Source: Diplonema papillatum
Taxonomy: Eukaryota; Euglenozoa; Diplonemea; Diplonemida; Diplonemidae
DNA length: 64,000 bases
Direction: 5' to 3'
Assembly: GCA_030068145.1 (NCBI GenBank)
Contig: JAPJBO010001110.1
Span: 1-64,000, forward strand
Notes under the pieces: generated by a model
The model's database searches: none
Told to the model about the DNA's origin: nothing
What the model saw: only the letters and a program-made list of their open reading frames with translations
Made by a program: the position numbers and the translations under genes
In this document: piece after piece, positions 10,093 through 20,401 of the stretch
Position numbering within the stretch: position 1 is the first letter of the stretch
Layout of the letters: each line of letters begins with the position of its first letter

Positions 10093-12560
10093 GTCGAAGC
10101 TCACGAAGTTTGCGCTCCCATTCGGTTCGAAGCAAGCGCGCGGCCGACCAACGGAAAGCTAGCAAAAAGACGCACTTGACTGCGTGCCTTCGACAGCTTC
10201 GGCGAACCGTGTCACGGCGTGTGCCTCAGGCTCTCTCCTCGGAATAGAACCCTAATTCCCATTTCTCGTTACAGCCACGGTTCTGTCGGTTCATCGTGGG
10301 AATTTTTAAGCGTGTAACGAACCACCCTCTAGGAAGGTGCTGGGCACCGGATTCAAAGGAATCGGACAACAAAAGTCCTTCAAACACACACAAAAACCAA
10401 CTACCCGCTGAGGGCAGACGCTCTTGGTAGTATGCACCGTCTTGTGTTGCCACCCGTTTTCGAGTCGAAAAGCTTAGATCGATACTCGGGTTGTTCATTC
10501 GACCGGGTCTGTTGCCGTTCTGGTCGCAACAGCCGGGAAGCTTGGGTGCCGACGTGGTCGGGGCACTGCGCTATCGCTATTCCGAATCAGTGATTTATCC
10601 AAGGGCACCCTTCTCCAAATCGCTTGTTCTCAGCGGCCAGCTCCGTTTTCGGGATGCGTTTGTGCGTTGCCGCAACCGCACATGCGGCCAGCCGCGAATT
10701 CTCCGGCCGGCCGCTTGCGAATAGGCTACGTTTCCTTTATTGCAAGTACGCAAATCCTTGCAGGGAATAATCGAGACGTTGAGTTCGTGTTGCTCACGAT
10801 TGCGGGGGTCGGAAAATCTAACGTACCCTGCCGCAGGACCGTCCCCCTTTTTGCGAGAAGCACAGATACTAAAGCACCCTGTTTGTTTTGTATAAGCACC
10901 TGCTTAGGATATACTTGAGGAGACTGCCAGTTGCGAAATCTCTAAGGAGCCAAGTCCCATCCGGTGTCACCTAGCGAAAGCAGGCATCGTGGTACTCATC
11001 GGCATGATGACTCCCCACTATCGCAACAATATTCCAATCTCTGGCCCACACGAAACACAGGCAAATCTGGGCGTAAGCGTTCAACAAAACTACGCATTTC
11101 TTCCCCCTCTAGCCTCCGTCGAAATGAGCATAAGGCAGTCCCTCGAGTATTTTTCTGTCTGTTCCTAAAAATACCAAAGTCCTGCGGGTCGTCCTACACT
11201 TTATCGTAAACGTGGAAACGACGTAGGCGTAGCATGTTTTGTGGTAGATCAGAGTACGTACCCAGCCGATAAAAGGAACATCAGCAAAAAACAAGTGGCA
11301 AACCGATCAACCGGCCCGCACAAAAAAGACGCGCCTGTCTTTCCCTCCCCGCCAATCTCTGTTCATCACTAATCGTGGCTATTGTTATAAAAAGCTTGCA
11401 ATCGGATCCAGAGCTGAGGTTGCAAGGAGGCCGAGCTTCCTGTGGGTAAACAGCGTGCTGCTGTCCACATGGCTATAACCGTCGTATCAATCTCGGAGTT
11501 TCAAGCGAACGGTCACTCTATAAAGCTTTTATGGCGTCTTAAAAGCTCTTGCGCTGCCAACACACACCAGCCGCTACTGGCCGACCAGCCGAAACGCGTT
11601 AGGCGGCGTTGGAGGCGAGTGGGTTGGGGGAGGGGCACGTCTGCTGCCTACTTTGGCTGCTAGTTTCTAGGCGATCAGCTTTCGGGTGGGGGGCGCGACG
11701 TCGCATCGTAAGTTATACCTCTGCGCGGCCTCCTTGTTTTTTTTTTTTTCAACCTTGTCAAAATCCCTCGCTTCCTGTGTATGGTTCCCTCTTTGTTAGA
11801 CAGCCTGTAGAAAATGTTTGCTTTGCCCCGTTCGCGTGTCCGTTTGCAAACATCGCCACGAGGGGTTTGGTCCCGCTGAGCTTGCCGAAGGACCCCCGTG
11901 CGAATGTGTGGCAGATGTGCCGACCCAGCAAGCTCTCCACCTGACGGGTGTCTCCTAACGAGGATTGCGAGCCCACCCGACGGGGAAGCAGCTGCCGAGT
12001 GCCAGTGACAACAAAAGTAGCGGCGTTGCAGTGCTGGCGGCCCTCCGCCTCTTCTGATGCGGGATCCAGTCGTCTACACTCATCTGCCACCCTAGCACCA
12101 CCCGAGTGACGGAGATAAGCACGACAGCCGCAGGTCGTCACCCCAGTCGAAGAAGATAGGCGTGATGCAGCTGGTAGCTGGTGGTACCATTCGCGTCGCG
12201 CGTTGTGAAGCCAGCTGCCAATTTTCAGCTGCGTAACCTAAATCCGACACTCCGAGGGGCCGTTATCTGGCTTCGGTCCGACTAAACTCATGGCGTTCTT
12301 GTGACTTCAGTCTGCTCTTCAGACTTAGTAGAGTCGAGTCACGTGCTGCGACCGTACCGTGTCCAGTACGGGTTTATGCCTCGTCGCGAACACGACTCGT
12401 CGCGAACACGAGCGAACGGGATAGAGTACCTGCTGACCAAGCCTTTCCAGGCGAGATCTCTGCAGAGCCCCTTCTGTGCTCAAAATCCAAACCGTAAAAA
12501 AAACGGGAAACAAAACAAAAAAAAACGTGTGTAAACGAGTGGAGCTACCACGCAGCCGGG
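10093..12560. other. Intergenic; dispersed repeats, no gene recognised
   Basis: Contains the introner-family repeat at 10893-11190 and a piece at 11292-11340 shared with 38110 and 42240. At about 11496 there is a copy of the 'GAGTTTCAAGCGAAC...CTCTA' motif found before several acceptors. The repeat plus this acceptor-side motif suggest an intron of an unrecognised gene, but no exon could be supported. Confidence 0.4.
10893..11190 (+). repeat. Copy 3 of introner-like family A
   Basis: Starts TTTTGTATAAGCACCTGCTT. It aligns with 28285-28440 (intron 4 of the giant gene) and 49221-49440 (SDHAF1 intron), sharing CTGCCAGTTGCGA, CACACGAAACACAGG and CCCTCTAGCCTCC...CAGTCCCTC. This copy is shorter in the middle. 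No donor could be identified to its left. Confidence 0.7.
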
Positions 12561-12602
12561 ATCACGCACGTGTGCGCGCACGAAGAAGAAGACTATGTGC
12601 AG

Positions 12603-13073
12603 ATGGACGAACCGGGGCGTTTTGTAAGGAAGACGCGAGAACACATACGGGACACGGGCCTGCGACGGCGGCTACTGCAGGATGGAACCCCCGCCGCCCT
12701 GCTAAACCCGCGCATCCTTGCCGGTCTACGAAAATGTCACGGCGCCACTGACATACTGCAAGCCCTAGTGCGGCGGGCGATCATGCCACGACACACGAGG
12801 CGACAGTGCACGGTACCAGGATGTCAGCAGCCGGGAAACGCAGACCACGTCCTCACAGCCAACGACGCGGCTCACCTCCAGAGCTTTTCAGAACCCGCTG
12901 GGCTTGAATCCATCTACGGTAGAGAGCCGAAGCTAAATGATGTGCTGATCGAATTCTCGCGGTGCAACAAAGCTGCAATGAAGAGCGTCTGCGAGCGGAT
13001 ACGAGTACAAGAGTCGGAAGACAAGGCCGCAGAGTGGGCAAACTGGCTGAGAAGCGAATTGAGCACCCGGTAA
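12603..13073 (+). CDS. Hypothetical protein with a Cys/His cluster, possible retroelement remnant
   Basis: 156 residues from the ATG at 12603; the frame is open upstream to about 12540. It has a basic N-terminal half and a segment with C-x4-C-x7-H-x6-H spacing (CTVPGCQQPGNADHV followed by a second His), which could bind zinc. I do not recognise the family. Similar Cys/His clusters occur at the C-termini of LINE-type polyproteins, and a dead LINE RT lies 2 kb downstream, so a remnant is one option. It may equally be an exon of an unknown gene. Confidence 0.35.
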   Translation: MDEPGRFVRKTREHIRDTGLRRRLLQDGTPAALLNPRILAGLRKCHGATDILQALVRRAIMPRHTRRQCTVPGCQQPGNADHVLTANDAAHLQSFSEPAGLESIYGREPKLNDVLIEFSRCNKAAMKSVCERIRVQESEDKAAEWANWLRSELSTR

Positions 13074-13696
13074 GAGGGCGAGCAAACTGATTTTGGCATC
13101 TTATTTCTTATTTTCTTTCTCTAACTAAAGCGCGTCACCAAAACTCCTTGCCAAACAAACAAAGGTCGCAAGACACCAAACTGATCGTCCTTCGGGATCG
13201 ACGGTAACACAAAACCATTCTGTACGTCCGTACGGGATCATCGGAAACACACAACAGTCCCGAAGGAGAGCTCGGGCAAAGGATACGCGCCCCGCAAGCA
13301 AACAGGGGGCGGGCGGGGGAGCAAACGGACGTGGTCGGGGTCAGTAAAGCGTCCGTCTGCATGCCTTAGACTACGCCAGCTTGCAGGAGGAGGGAATCCA
13401 GACAGGCGAGGTGACCCAGTAGAGATCCCTTGGTAGACTCGGCCGGGCCCCTCGGCGGTTGATGGTCCGTGGTTCTGGAAGGAAAAAAGCCACCCCCACG
13501 CATCGCTGTCGACCAAGCGACGAAGGACACCCCCTCCTTCTCGTCACGCACGCAGCGCTTGCGGCCAGGACCGGGAACCTTCCTGCAGCGGCGGCGGGGG
13601 AACACAAAACGAGGAAGCCAGGCGCGTGAATCGGCCCCTTTTTCCTTCTTTTTGCCCCCACGCACGAGAACCCCGACCACGCTCCCTCCCCCGGAC
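13074..13696. other. Upstream region of the giant gene, no feature recognised
   Basis: No supported coding. The antisense frames here are GC-rich shadows without motifs. Confidence 0.4.
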
Positions 13697-13836
13697 CGTG
13701 GCTTAAAGGACCGAAACACGGCGCAGACGGGACCAGCGCAGTGTTCAGCACATATCCATTGCAAGCACGTTCTTGCTCCGTGCCTTGAAGGACGAAACAC
13801 GGCGCAGACGGGAGTGCGGTGTTGAGCACATATCCA
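13697..13836 (+). repeat. Two tandem copies of a dispersed ~70-bp repeat before the giant gene
   Basis: GGACCGAAACACGGCGCAGA...AGCACATATCC occurs at 13697-13772 and again at 13777-13836, ending about 35 bases before the start codon. Related copies lie at 37696-37773 and 38259-38336, with the same 'GTGGCT..AAGG.CCGAA.CACG' start and 'GCACATA' end. It could be a mobile repeat or part of a 5' leader. Confidence 0.65.
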
Positions 13837-13871
13837 GACCTCCTGGCCGCCCTCCTCCCTCATCAAGGGCG

Positions 13872-14505
13872 ATGGACAGGCGGCGAGGGGTGGGAGCCCG
13901 GCACAACGACGACGACCTATCGGCGCTGCTCGAGGCCTACTGCGTCGACTCCCCACCGGGGGAAGGAGGGGGCGCCGGCGACGCGGCGCCGGCGGCGAGC
14001 GTCGCGGTCGAGACGGGCGGGGGGCGCGGGGCGGTGCACACGCCGGGCCCGGCGGTGTTCGGAGACGGGACGAGCCTGCGTGCGTCGGCGCGCAAGCCGT
14101 TGCGGGGGGAAGGCAGCCCGGGGGGGGTGAGTTGCCCGCCGGACAGGGATGAGAGCCCCATCCGGGAAGCCCAGGCGGTGACTGACGAGTTCTTGTCGAA
14201 GCTCGAGAGGGAGGCGGCGCTCGAAGCCCGCGGGCGCTGCGAAGCCAACGAGCGGCTGCGGTGGGGGCTTGAGGCCGTCGGCGAAGCGACCATCCGCGAC
14301 GGGATGGCGGCGCACTTCGGCGTCATGGACATGCGCCGCGCCGTTGTCGAGCACCCCGCGCTCGCCGCACGCTGCGGCGAGCTCGTCGAGGCCCTCGAGC
14401 GGGCGCGAGCCGAAAACGACGCGCTGAAGGCGGCCGCGGCGGGCAACGCGCGCGACCTCCGCAGGCTGCTCGACTGCGCGGATGACGACCCCGCGAAAAA
14501 AATTA
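13872..14505 (+). CDS. Giant coiled-coil/C2-domain protein, exon 1 of 5
   Basis: First exon of a gene whose five exons (13872-14505, 16345-17242, 18269-19397, 20402-28257, 29173-32101) give 13446 nt, exactly 4482 codons with stop, so 4481 residues. Each junction keeps phase (1, 2, 0, 2). Exon 1 covers residues 1-211: a low-complexity Gly/Ala-rich N-terminus, then from about residue 95 a charged helix with heptads (REAQAVTDEFLSKLEREAAL and ELVEALERARAENDALKAA) leading into the exon 2 coiled coil. The start is the first ATG of the frame; upstream there are only repeats. The architecture, a long coiled coil then C2-like domains, recalls centriolar or basal-body proteins such as C2CD3 or RPGRIP1L. 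That is inference; the exact family is not recognised. Confidence 0.8.
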
Positions 14506-14890
14506 GTATGGGCGCCTTTTTTCTTTTTAGCCAGCAATGTGTGAGGAACACCGAACCGCCCAAGTAGGACCTTCTGATCATGACCATTTGCCAATTTGCC
14601 ACTTGAAACCATCCAGGATTTGGGCTCAGGGTAGTGCGGTCAACGAAAGCTCGAGTTGCCTTTTCTACTTTCTCCCACTCTCGCGGTGTACGGCTTTGTT
14701 TGTGCGCGCGCTGCAAGAGTCTGTCAGCACACCAGCAATGCCTCTGTGGACGCAGCTCCTTCCGTACGCCTCCAACTAAATTACCGATTTTTTAGTTGTA
14801 GCCATTCCGGCGCCGCTCAAGCGGCCACCTTAAGTCACTTGTAAAGTGGTCCGTTCTTCTCCCTGACTTGTTCCCCATACTTCTACTAGT
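14506..14890 (+). other. Intron 1 of the giant gene, 5' part
   Basis: Intron 1 spans 14506-16344. The donor GTATGG is followed by CGCCTTTTTTCTTTTTAG, a strong pyrimidine-AG only 25 bases into the intron. An A7 run just before the donor can pair with the T6 run just after it. The rest, up to the RT insertion, has no recognised feature. Confidence 0.7.
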
Positions 14891-16153
14891 TGTGCAGTCT
14901 ATCGTCACAGATTGTTGCTGGCGGAGCTGAAGAAGCTGCCGCTGCTGCTGGATGCCCTGGCGGCGGTGTTCAATGCGATCTGGCCCGAAGCCTTGCCCAA
15001 TGCGTCGGTCTCGCTGATCCCGAAGGACGAGAGCAACGCGCCTCTGGCCATGCAGCCAATAACCGCTACGAGCGCGGTCTACAGGCTGTGGGCCTGTGTC
15101 CGACTGCGTGACGTTGTACAATGGCACGGATCTGCGGGACGCGGGTTCAGGCCGAAACACAGTGCAGAGGAACACCTTTTCGAAGTTTCCACGCAGATCG
15201 CGGAGGCGCTGCTCGGCGGAGAGCCGCACCGGGGTCGCCCTCGACTTTGCTAAGTGTTTTGACCGCGTGCCGCAGGAGCTAGTGCTCAAGCTCGTCGAAG
15301 ATACGGGGGGTTCTGACCCCGCTCCGCGACATCTACAAGCGTCTCAGGAGGCGGTTCAACCTGCCTATGGGCGTGGGACAGACCTTCGAGGTCACGAACG
15401 GCATCGTACAGGGGTGCCCACTAAGTGTCATCCTAATCAACGCGCTGCTCTGCTCGTGTTGACAACGTGCATAGAGGCGGAGACCACGGGAGTAGAAAGT
15501 GAGTCCTACGCAGACGACATGACCCTGCTCTCGAACCTACGGGAAGAGTGTGTGCAGCTCGTGGTGGACGAGCTCTGCCGGCTGAAGCTCAATGTGCAAA
15601 AGACGCACGTCTTCAGCACGCAGCCGAAATACAAGGCCACTCTGAAAGTTGGCGACGAGACCCTCGGGACAGTGAGCGAGCTCGTGATCGTGGGTGGCCG
15701 CGTTAGCACCAGCCGGACGCGGAGTATCGGATACGAGGTTCGACGAACGGCGCGAGGAGGTGGTGCGCCTGGCCGCCCTCCCCCTGTCCTTCCCGGCAGA
15801 AGTCAGAGCTGGCGTCGATGTCGATGGTGCCAGCGGCTGTTTACGGTACGCCGTTCGCGGTGCCGACGGTGAGAGGGATGAACCGTTTCGCCGCGTCGCT
15901 CGTACGGGGGCTGTGGGGTACTGCGCGTCTCAGGAGGTCGCAAGAGGTGGTGCTCGGAGTGTTCAACAAAGCGCATCTGCGAGGGAGAAAAGGAAGTGCG
16001 CCGAATCATCTGATTCCTCGTCATCAAACTGCACATCGGACGTGAAGCGCGCACCGAAGACAAACAGTACGCGGGGCAAGAAGCGACCGAAGCATGACAC
16101 GACGCGTGCAAAGAGGTAGTCTGTAGCGGCCTGTGCAGTCTATCGACAGATTA
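14891..16153 (+). pseudogene. Dead LINE-like (non-LTR) reverse transcriptase inside intron 1
   Basis: Pieces of one RT domain occur in order but in different frames: the N-terminal block SVSLIPKDE...YRLWACVRLRDV (14912 frame), motif A LDFAKCFDRVP (about 15240), motif B GIVQGCPLSVILINAL (about 15400), motif C YADD (about 15510), then LKLNVQKTHVF. At least three frameshifts and a stop separate them, so it is inactive. There is no endonuclease domain, and the 5' end is truncated as is typical of LINEs. The segment lies between near-identical 20-odd-base direct repeats beginning TGTGCAGTCTATCG (14891 and 16132), a plausible target-site duplication. It is in the same orientation as the host gene. 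Confidence 0.8.
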
Positions 16154-16344
16154 GATAGTGGCAACGTTGTAAAAAGTAGTAAATACAGGAAAGACTTGTA
16201 ACATCCAAGAACTTCCACGGGCAAACTTGAAAGGTCGGTCAAAACCTGGGGGCTTGTTGGTAATTTTCCCGCGAATTCTTTAACACCAACAATGCAGCAG
16301 CAGCAAGCAAGTTGTTAGCCCAAAAGCTTTACCTCTAAAAACAG

Positions 16345-17242
16345 CCGACGCGCGAGTCAGGGCCTACCGCGCGAGAGCCGGCGGCACGGCGCACGTGCAG
16401 CCCCCCGGGACCTCCGCGGTCGCGCACATGATCGAGGAGTGCCGGCAGAAGTTCAAGGCGAGCGATGCCGAGAAGCGCGGGCTCGAAGACGGGCTGCGGG
16501 CGTCCGCCGACCTGCGGCGGCGGGTCTCGCGCCTGCGGGTGGAGGCCGGCGAGGCGGACGAGCGGAGTGAGCGGAAAGGCGTGATGCTCGAGGAGTTGGC
16601 CGGCGTCGTAGACGCGTTCGCCGCCCGCTGGCTGTCCGCCGAGGTCATCGCGACCCAGGCGTGCGACGAACTAGAAACCGAGAAGGAAACCGCACACCGG
16701 CTCACAACGCTGCTGGGGGAGGCCGATAGACGGGCGGACACCCTGCAGACCTCCCTCGACGAAAGCAACGCGAAGCTGATCTCGTGGCTGCACGAGCACG
16801 GGGACGAAGTGCAGCTGCGCAGCCGAAACGCGGACCTGACCGACGACCTCGACTCGGCGAAGCGGCGGGCGAAGGCGCTCGAAGAAGAGCTGTCGGAAAC
16901 GGCCGAAAAAAACATCGCTCTCCGCGAAGAGGTGTCGGCGGCGACCGCCCGGGGGAACGTGCTGGGCGAGGAGCTTGCGAAGGTGGGCGAGCGGCTGGAA
17001 GAGGCCGCCGCGGCGCTTTCGGCCAGGGACGCAGAAGTCGCCGGGCTGCTGACCCAGCTGTCGACGACGACGCAGCACGCGAGGGAGCTGCGTGACAGGG
17101 CCGCTGCCGCGTGCGGCGTCCAGTCAGAGTGCAAGGACCTGCAGTTCCACTTGGACAAGGCGCAGGCGCGCGGCAACCGCGCCGAAAAGCTCGAGGTCGT
17201 CGCCGATCGGCTGCGGGAGGAGAACCAGGCCCTTTCCAGGAG
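16345..17242 (+). CDS. Giant coiled-coil/C2-domain protein, exon 2 of 5
   Basis: Residues 212-511, an almost continuous coiled coil. Long runs of heptads rich in Glu, Arg, Ala and Leu (for example AKRRAKALEEELSETAEKN and ELAKVGERLEEAAAAL) have no Pro over most of the length. It opens after CTCTAAAAACAG (16344) and completes the split codon from exon 1. It closes at AGGAG|GTATCTCCT, where the donor lies in the loop of a perfect 5-bp inverted repeat. Confidence 0.8.
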
Positions 17243-18268
17243 GTATCTCCTCTTCCTTTTCCCTTTCCATCTTGCGGGCTGTCCTCTCCGCAGAGTTCCA
17301 GGCATCTTGCACAGCCTTCCGTCCGACAAGTGCTCAACGTACTTGGGCGACCTGCTTGCAAAAGTGAATGACAGCATGCACAGGTCTTGCAGTTTTTTAT
17401 TGTTTTGCGGCATTTTTTTTTGGTTTGAATATGACAGGTAGATTCTGGTAAACCACTACATTCCCGTGATGCCTAGTTCTCAGCAATTGAGGAAATGGGA
17501 ATTGTCATAACACCTGCCGTGCTCCCATCAGTGGCGAATCCAGCAAAGTGCGTCGTATTTGAGTGTGCAAACGTTTCGGCCAAGATTCTTGCCTGATTCC
17601 AGCAATGCGATTCAGCGCACCACAACAGGGAACTTGACCATGAAGTCCCGGTCACCTGTAAGTTCTCCAGCTTGCCTCCAACCTTTCCTTGGGCACCGCG
17701 TCAGAGGAACGCTTGGTCTCCGAGTTTTGCTCGGTGAGGTCGCGCAAGCTGACTGCTGACAATCGGGCAGCCTTTTGTAGCATGCAGGGTCAAAACCTTG
17801 TGTCTTTTTTAAACGCTCCCGCGGGGCCGATGGCCCCCAATTTTTTTTTTTTGGAAAAAAAAAAAAATTGCTCAACTTCCTCAAAAATTACCGCAGTTTT
17901 TGTTCCAAAATTTTAAAATTCAAAAAACCCAAAAATTTTCCGGATTTTTTTTTTTGGCCATTTCCAAAAAGACACAAGGGTTTGACCCTGCGTGGTAGTC
18001 AATTCCGTCAAGACTGGGGAGGTTGCACTATGCGGCGCTGGTGGAATACTTCGCCGCAATGCGGCGCAGCACTGGAAATCGGGGATCGACAGCAACGGCC
18101 GGCGATACGACGAAGGCGAGGCATGATGTACCGTGAGAAGCGACTGGTAACGATGTCGTTCATGCTTCTTACGTGCAGCACACCGTTCCTACCCGGTTTG
18201 GCCCGAACCTCGTGAAGCTCAGCGTGTCATACGTCCAAGAAATAAGTAAATGAAAACGGACAACACAG
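17243..18268 (+). other. Intron 2 of the giant gene
   Basis: 1026 bases, GTATCT...CACAG. The first 51 bases are a long C/T tract ending CTCTCCGCAG. Near 17841-17870 a T13 run faces an A13 run and can form a hairpin. No coding was recognised. Confidence 0.75.
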
Positions 18269-19397
18269 GTTCGACATTATTGCGGAGAAGCTCGGGCTCT
18301 CTGAAGCCGAGAAGGCGCTTCGCGACGAGAACACGCGACTCAACGCCGCGCTCAAGGCGGTGCAACCAGCGAGGCTGGCTATGCAGGAAGCCGTCCGCCA
18401 ATTGGCAGACGAACACGACCAGCTTGTCAGCTCCGTGAGCCGGCAAGCGAGCAGAGTCGATTTAAAGGTCGACGCAGAAGTCCAGACGGACGAGACACCC
18501 GCAGGGGAGTTGGACTCGGGAGTGGAGGCACGCCGGACGAGGAGAGGCTTCGACCAAAGGCTATCCTCCGACGGGTTGCAGAAGGGGCAGAAATCTCCAG
18601 CTTCGCCAACAGGGAGGAAGCGGTCCAGGACGTTCACGGCGCTGACGTCGTCGGGCAAGCAGCAGGCGAGGCAGGTCGAGTGGTATAGGCTGCAGCAGGT
18701 GTACGAGAAGGCCACCGCGGCGCTGGACGAGGTGCAGAAGCGGCTTCGGGACCCGACTTCCGGCTTCGACAGCGACACGTCGGACTTGACGCCGCTCGCT
18801 TTGCTGGAGCTGACCAAGCTGGCCGCAGTGCAAGCTGCCCGTCCCGCCGACGCCACCGCCGTCATGCAACACACTGCTGCCATGGCACGCCTCTCCGACT
18901 CGCGTGGAGCGTTGGAGTGGGAAGCCGAACTGCTGACGCAGCAGATCGCGCAGCTGACGGAGAACCTGCGCAGGTCGATCGCGACGAGGCGGCTGCAGCT
19001 GGCACACGGCCGCTCCGAAGACGGGATCCTCGCGTCGCTGGAGCACAAGCTCGCCCGCAAGCAGCCGGCGTTCGAGGCGATGACCTCGACGGACTCCGAG
19101 CGTTCGAGCGCGTCGGAGGCGGTGCTTCCGGCGGCGCGGCCGGCGCTCGACGCCGCGATCGTGCGCGTGTCGCTCGCGGCGTGCTCGCTCGCGGACGCCG
19201 CGCACGTCGCCGTCTTCGAGGTCGGCGGAAAAACGCTGCTGCAGACCCGCGTGCGGGACTTCGCGGCGAACGCGTTCGTGGTCGCCATCGACAAAGGCTG
19301 CTCCGAAGTCCTCCGCATGCAGGTCAAGGACCAGGCCGACAACGTCATCGGCTCCAGCGAAGCCCTCGTCACCGGGGTCCAGGGGCGAAGTGAAGAG
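18269..19397 (+). CDS. Giant coiled-coil/C2-domain protein, exon 3 of 5
   Basis: Residues 511-887. It begins with the end of the coiled coil (LGLSEAEKALRDENTRLNAA). A linker follows with a VQTD motif (18480-18491, residues 582-585), then helical stretches around WYRLQQVYEKATAALDEVQK and EWEAELLTQQIAQLTENLRR. From about residue 802 a beta-rich segment (IVRVSLAACSLADAAHVAVF...) continues into exon 4 and looks C2-like. The exon ends phase 0 at a GTATCC donor within GAGG-TAT-CCTC. Confidence 0.75.
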
Positions 19398-20401
19398 GTA
19401 TCCTCGACTCTCTTTTCCTTTTAACAGTCCTCGCAGTTGTCATTCGTGGGCAATATAGCGGCGTTGCCGGAAAGCATAGGGTTCTTCTTTTGCACGCGAA
19501 TGCGTGGTGTTGATCGGTAGGCGTTTATCGGCAGCATTTTCGATGCAGGACCTCACCGTTTGCTCATGCCAAGTCCCAGAATTTTCATCATAACTGCAGC
19601 CAAAGTGCGGCGTTAATTGGCCGTATTCGTGGCAAGACTTCAGCGTGCTTCATCGCATCTTACGACCGGCCTTATTTAGCAACTGTCCGGCTTCAGCGTT
19701 TTCATGGATTTCAACACATATTCGTTGCGTCGATTGTTGAGTAATATATCCGCGGCCGTCAGTATCTGTCGTAAGACTTCCGAATACATACTTTATGACC
19801 GAGGCAATGCGGTGTTATTGATAACTGTGACCGCTGTATTTTAGTTGCGACCAAATGCAGCGTTCTTGGCAACGTACCTAAGACTTCAACGTATTCATCG
19901 GAACGAGTGGCGTTGTTTAAAGCATCTTCTATCAAGCACGTGTTTCATTTGAACCACCTTGACAAGATTCCTCAGTAAGCCGCAAGTTTCACATCGTAAC
20001 AAATGTGTTCGTCATTACGAGGCGGTTAAGCAGGACTACAACGCGCGCACAAACAACTCAACCGAGTCATTCTACGTAAACATGCGCCAGCACACGTCGA
20101 CGTACACGATATGCATCCCGCCTCCCGTTTCCGCATTTTTTGGTGGATAAGGAGTACGTGCACGCGGTAAAGACCAACAGCGAGACCACTACTAATAGTA
20201 GTAGAGACAGCAGTTAAAGTTTGGTAACCGTCAAGTTCGGGCTTTGCTAACTTCTTGCGATACTCAGTTCGGGCCATGCTAAGTTCGCGCTAAGTTGGCG
20301 AGTGAAGTTTGGGCAATGCTTGTGTGCACGCGTTTTACGTTAACATGCGTCAACACACGATAACGTACTCCACAACATGACATCACACTTTCCCCGCACA
20401 G
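19398..20401 (+). other. Intron 3 of the giant gene
   Basis: 1004 bases, GTATCC...GCACAG. A T/C tract ending TTTTAACAG lies 30 bases after the donor. 20226-20320 repeats the AAGTTCGGGC motif cluster of 1203-1345. A 40-base segment around ACATGCGCCAGCACACG (20080) recurs near 20345. Confidence 0.7.
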
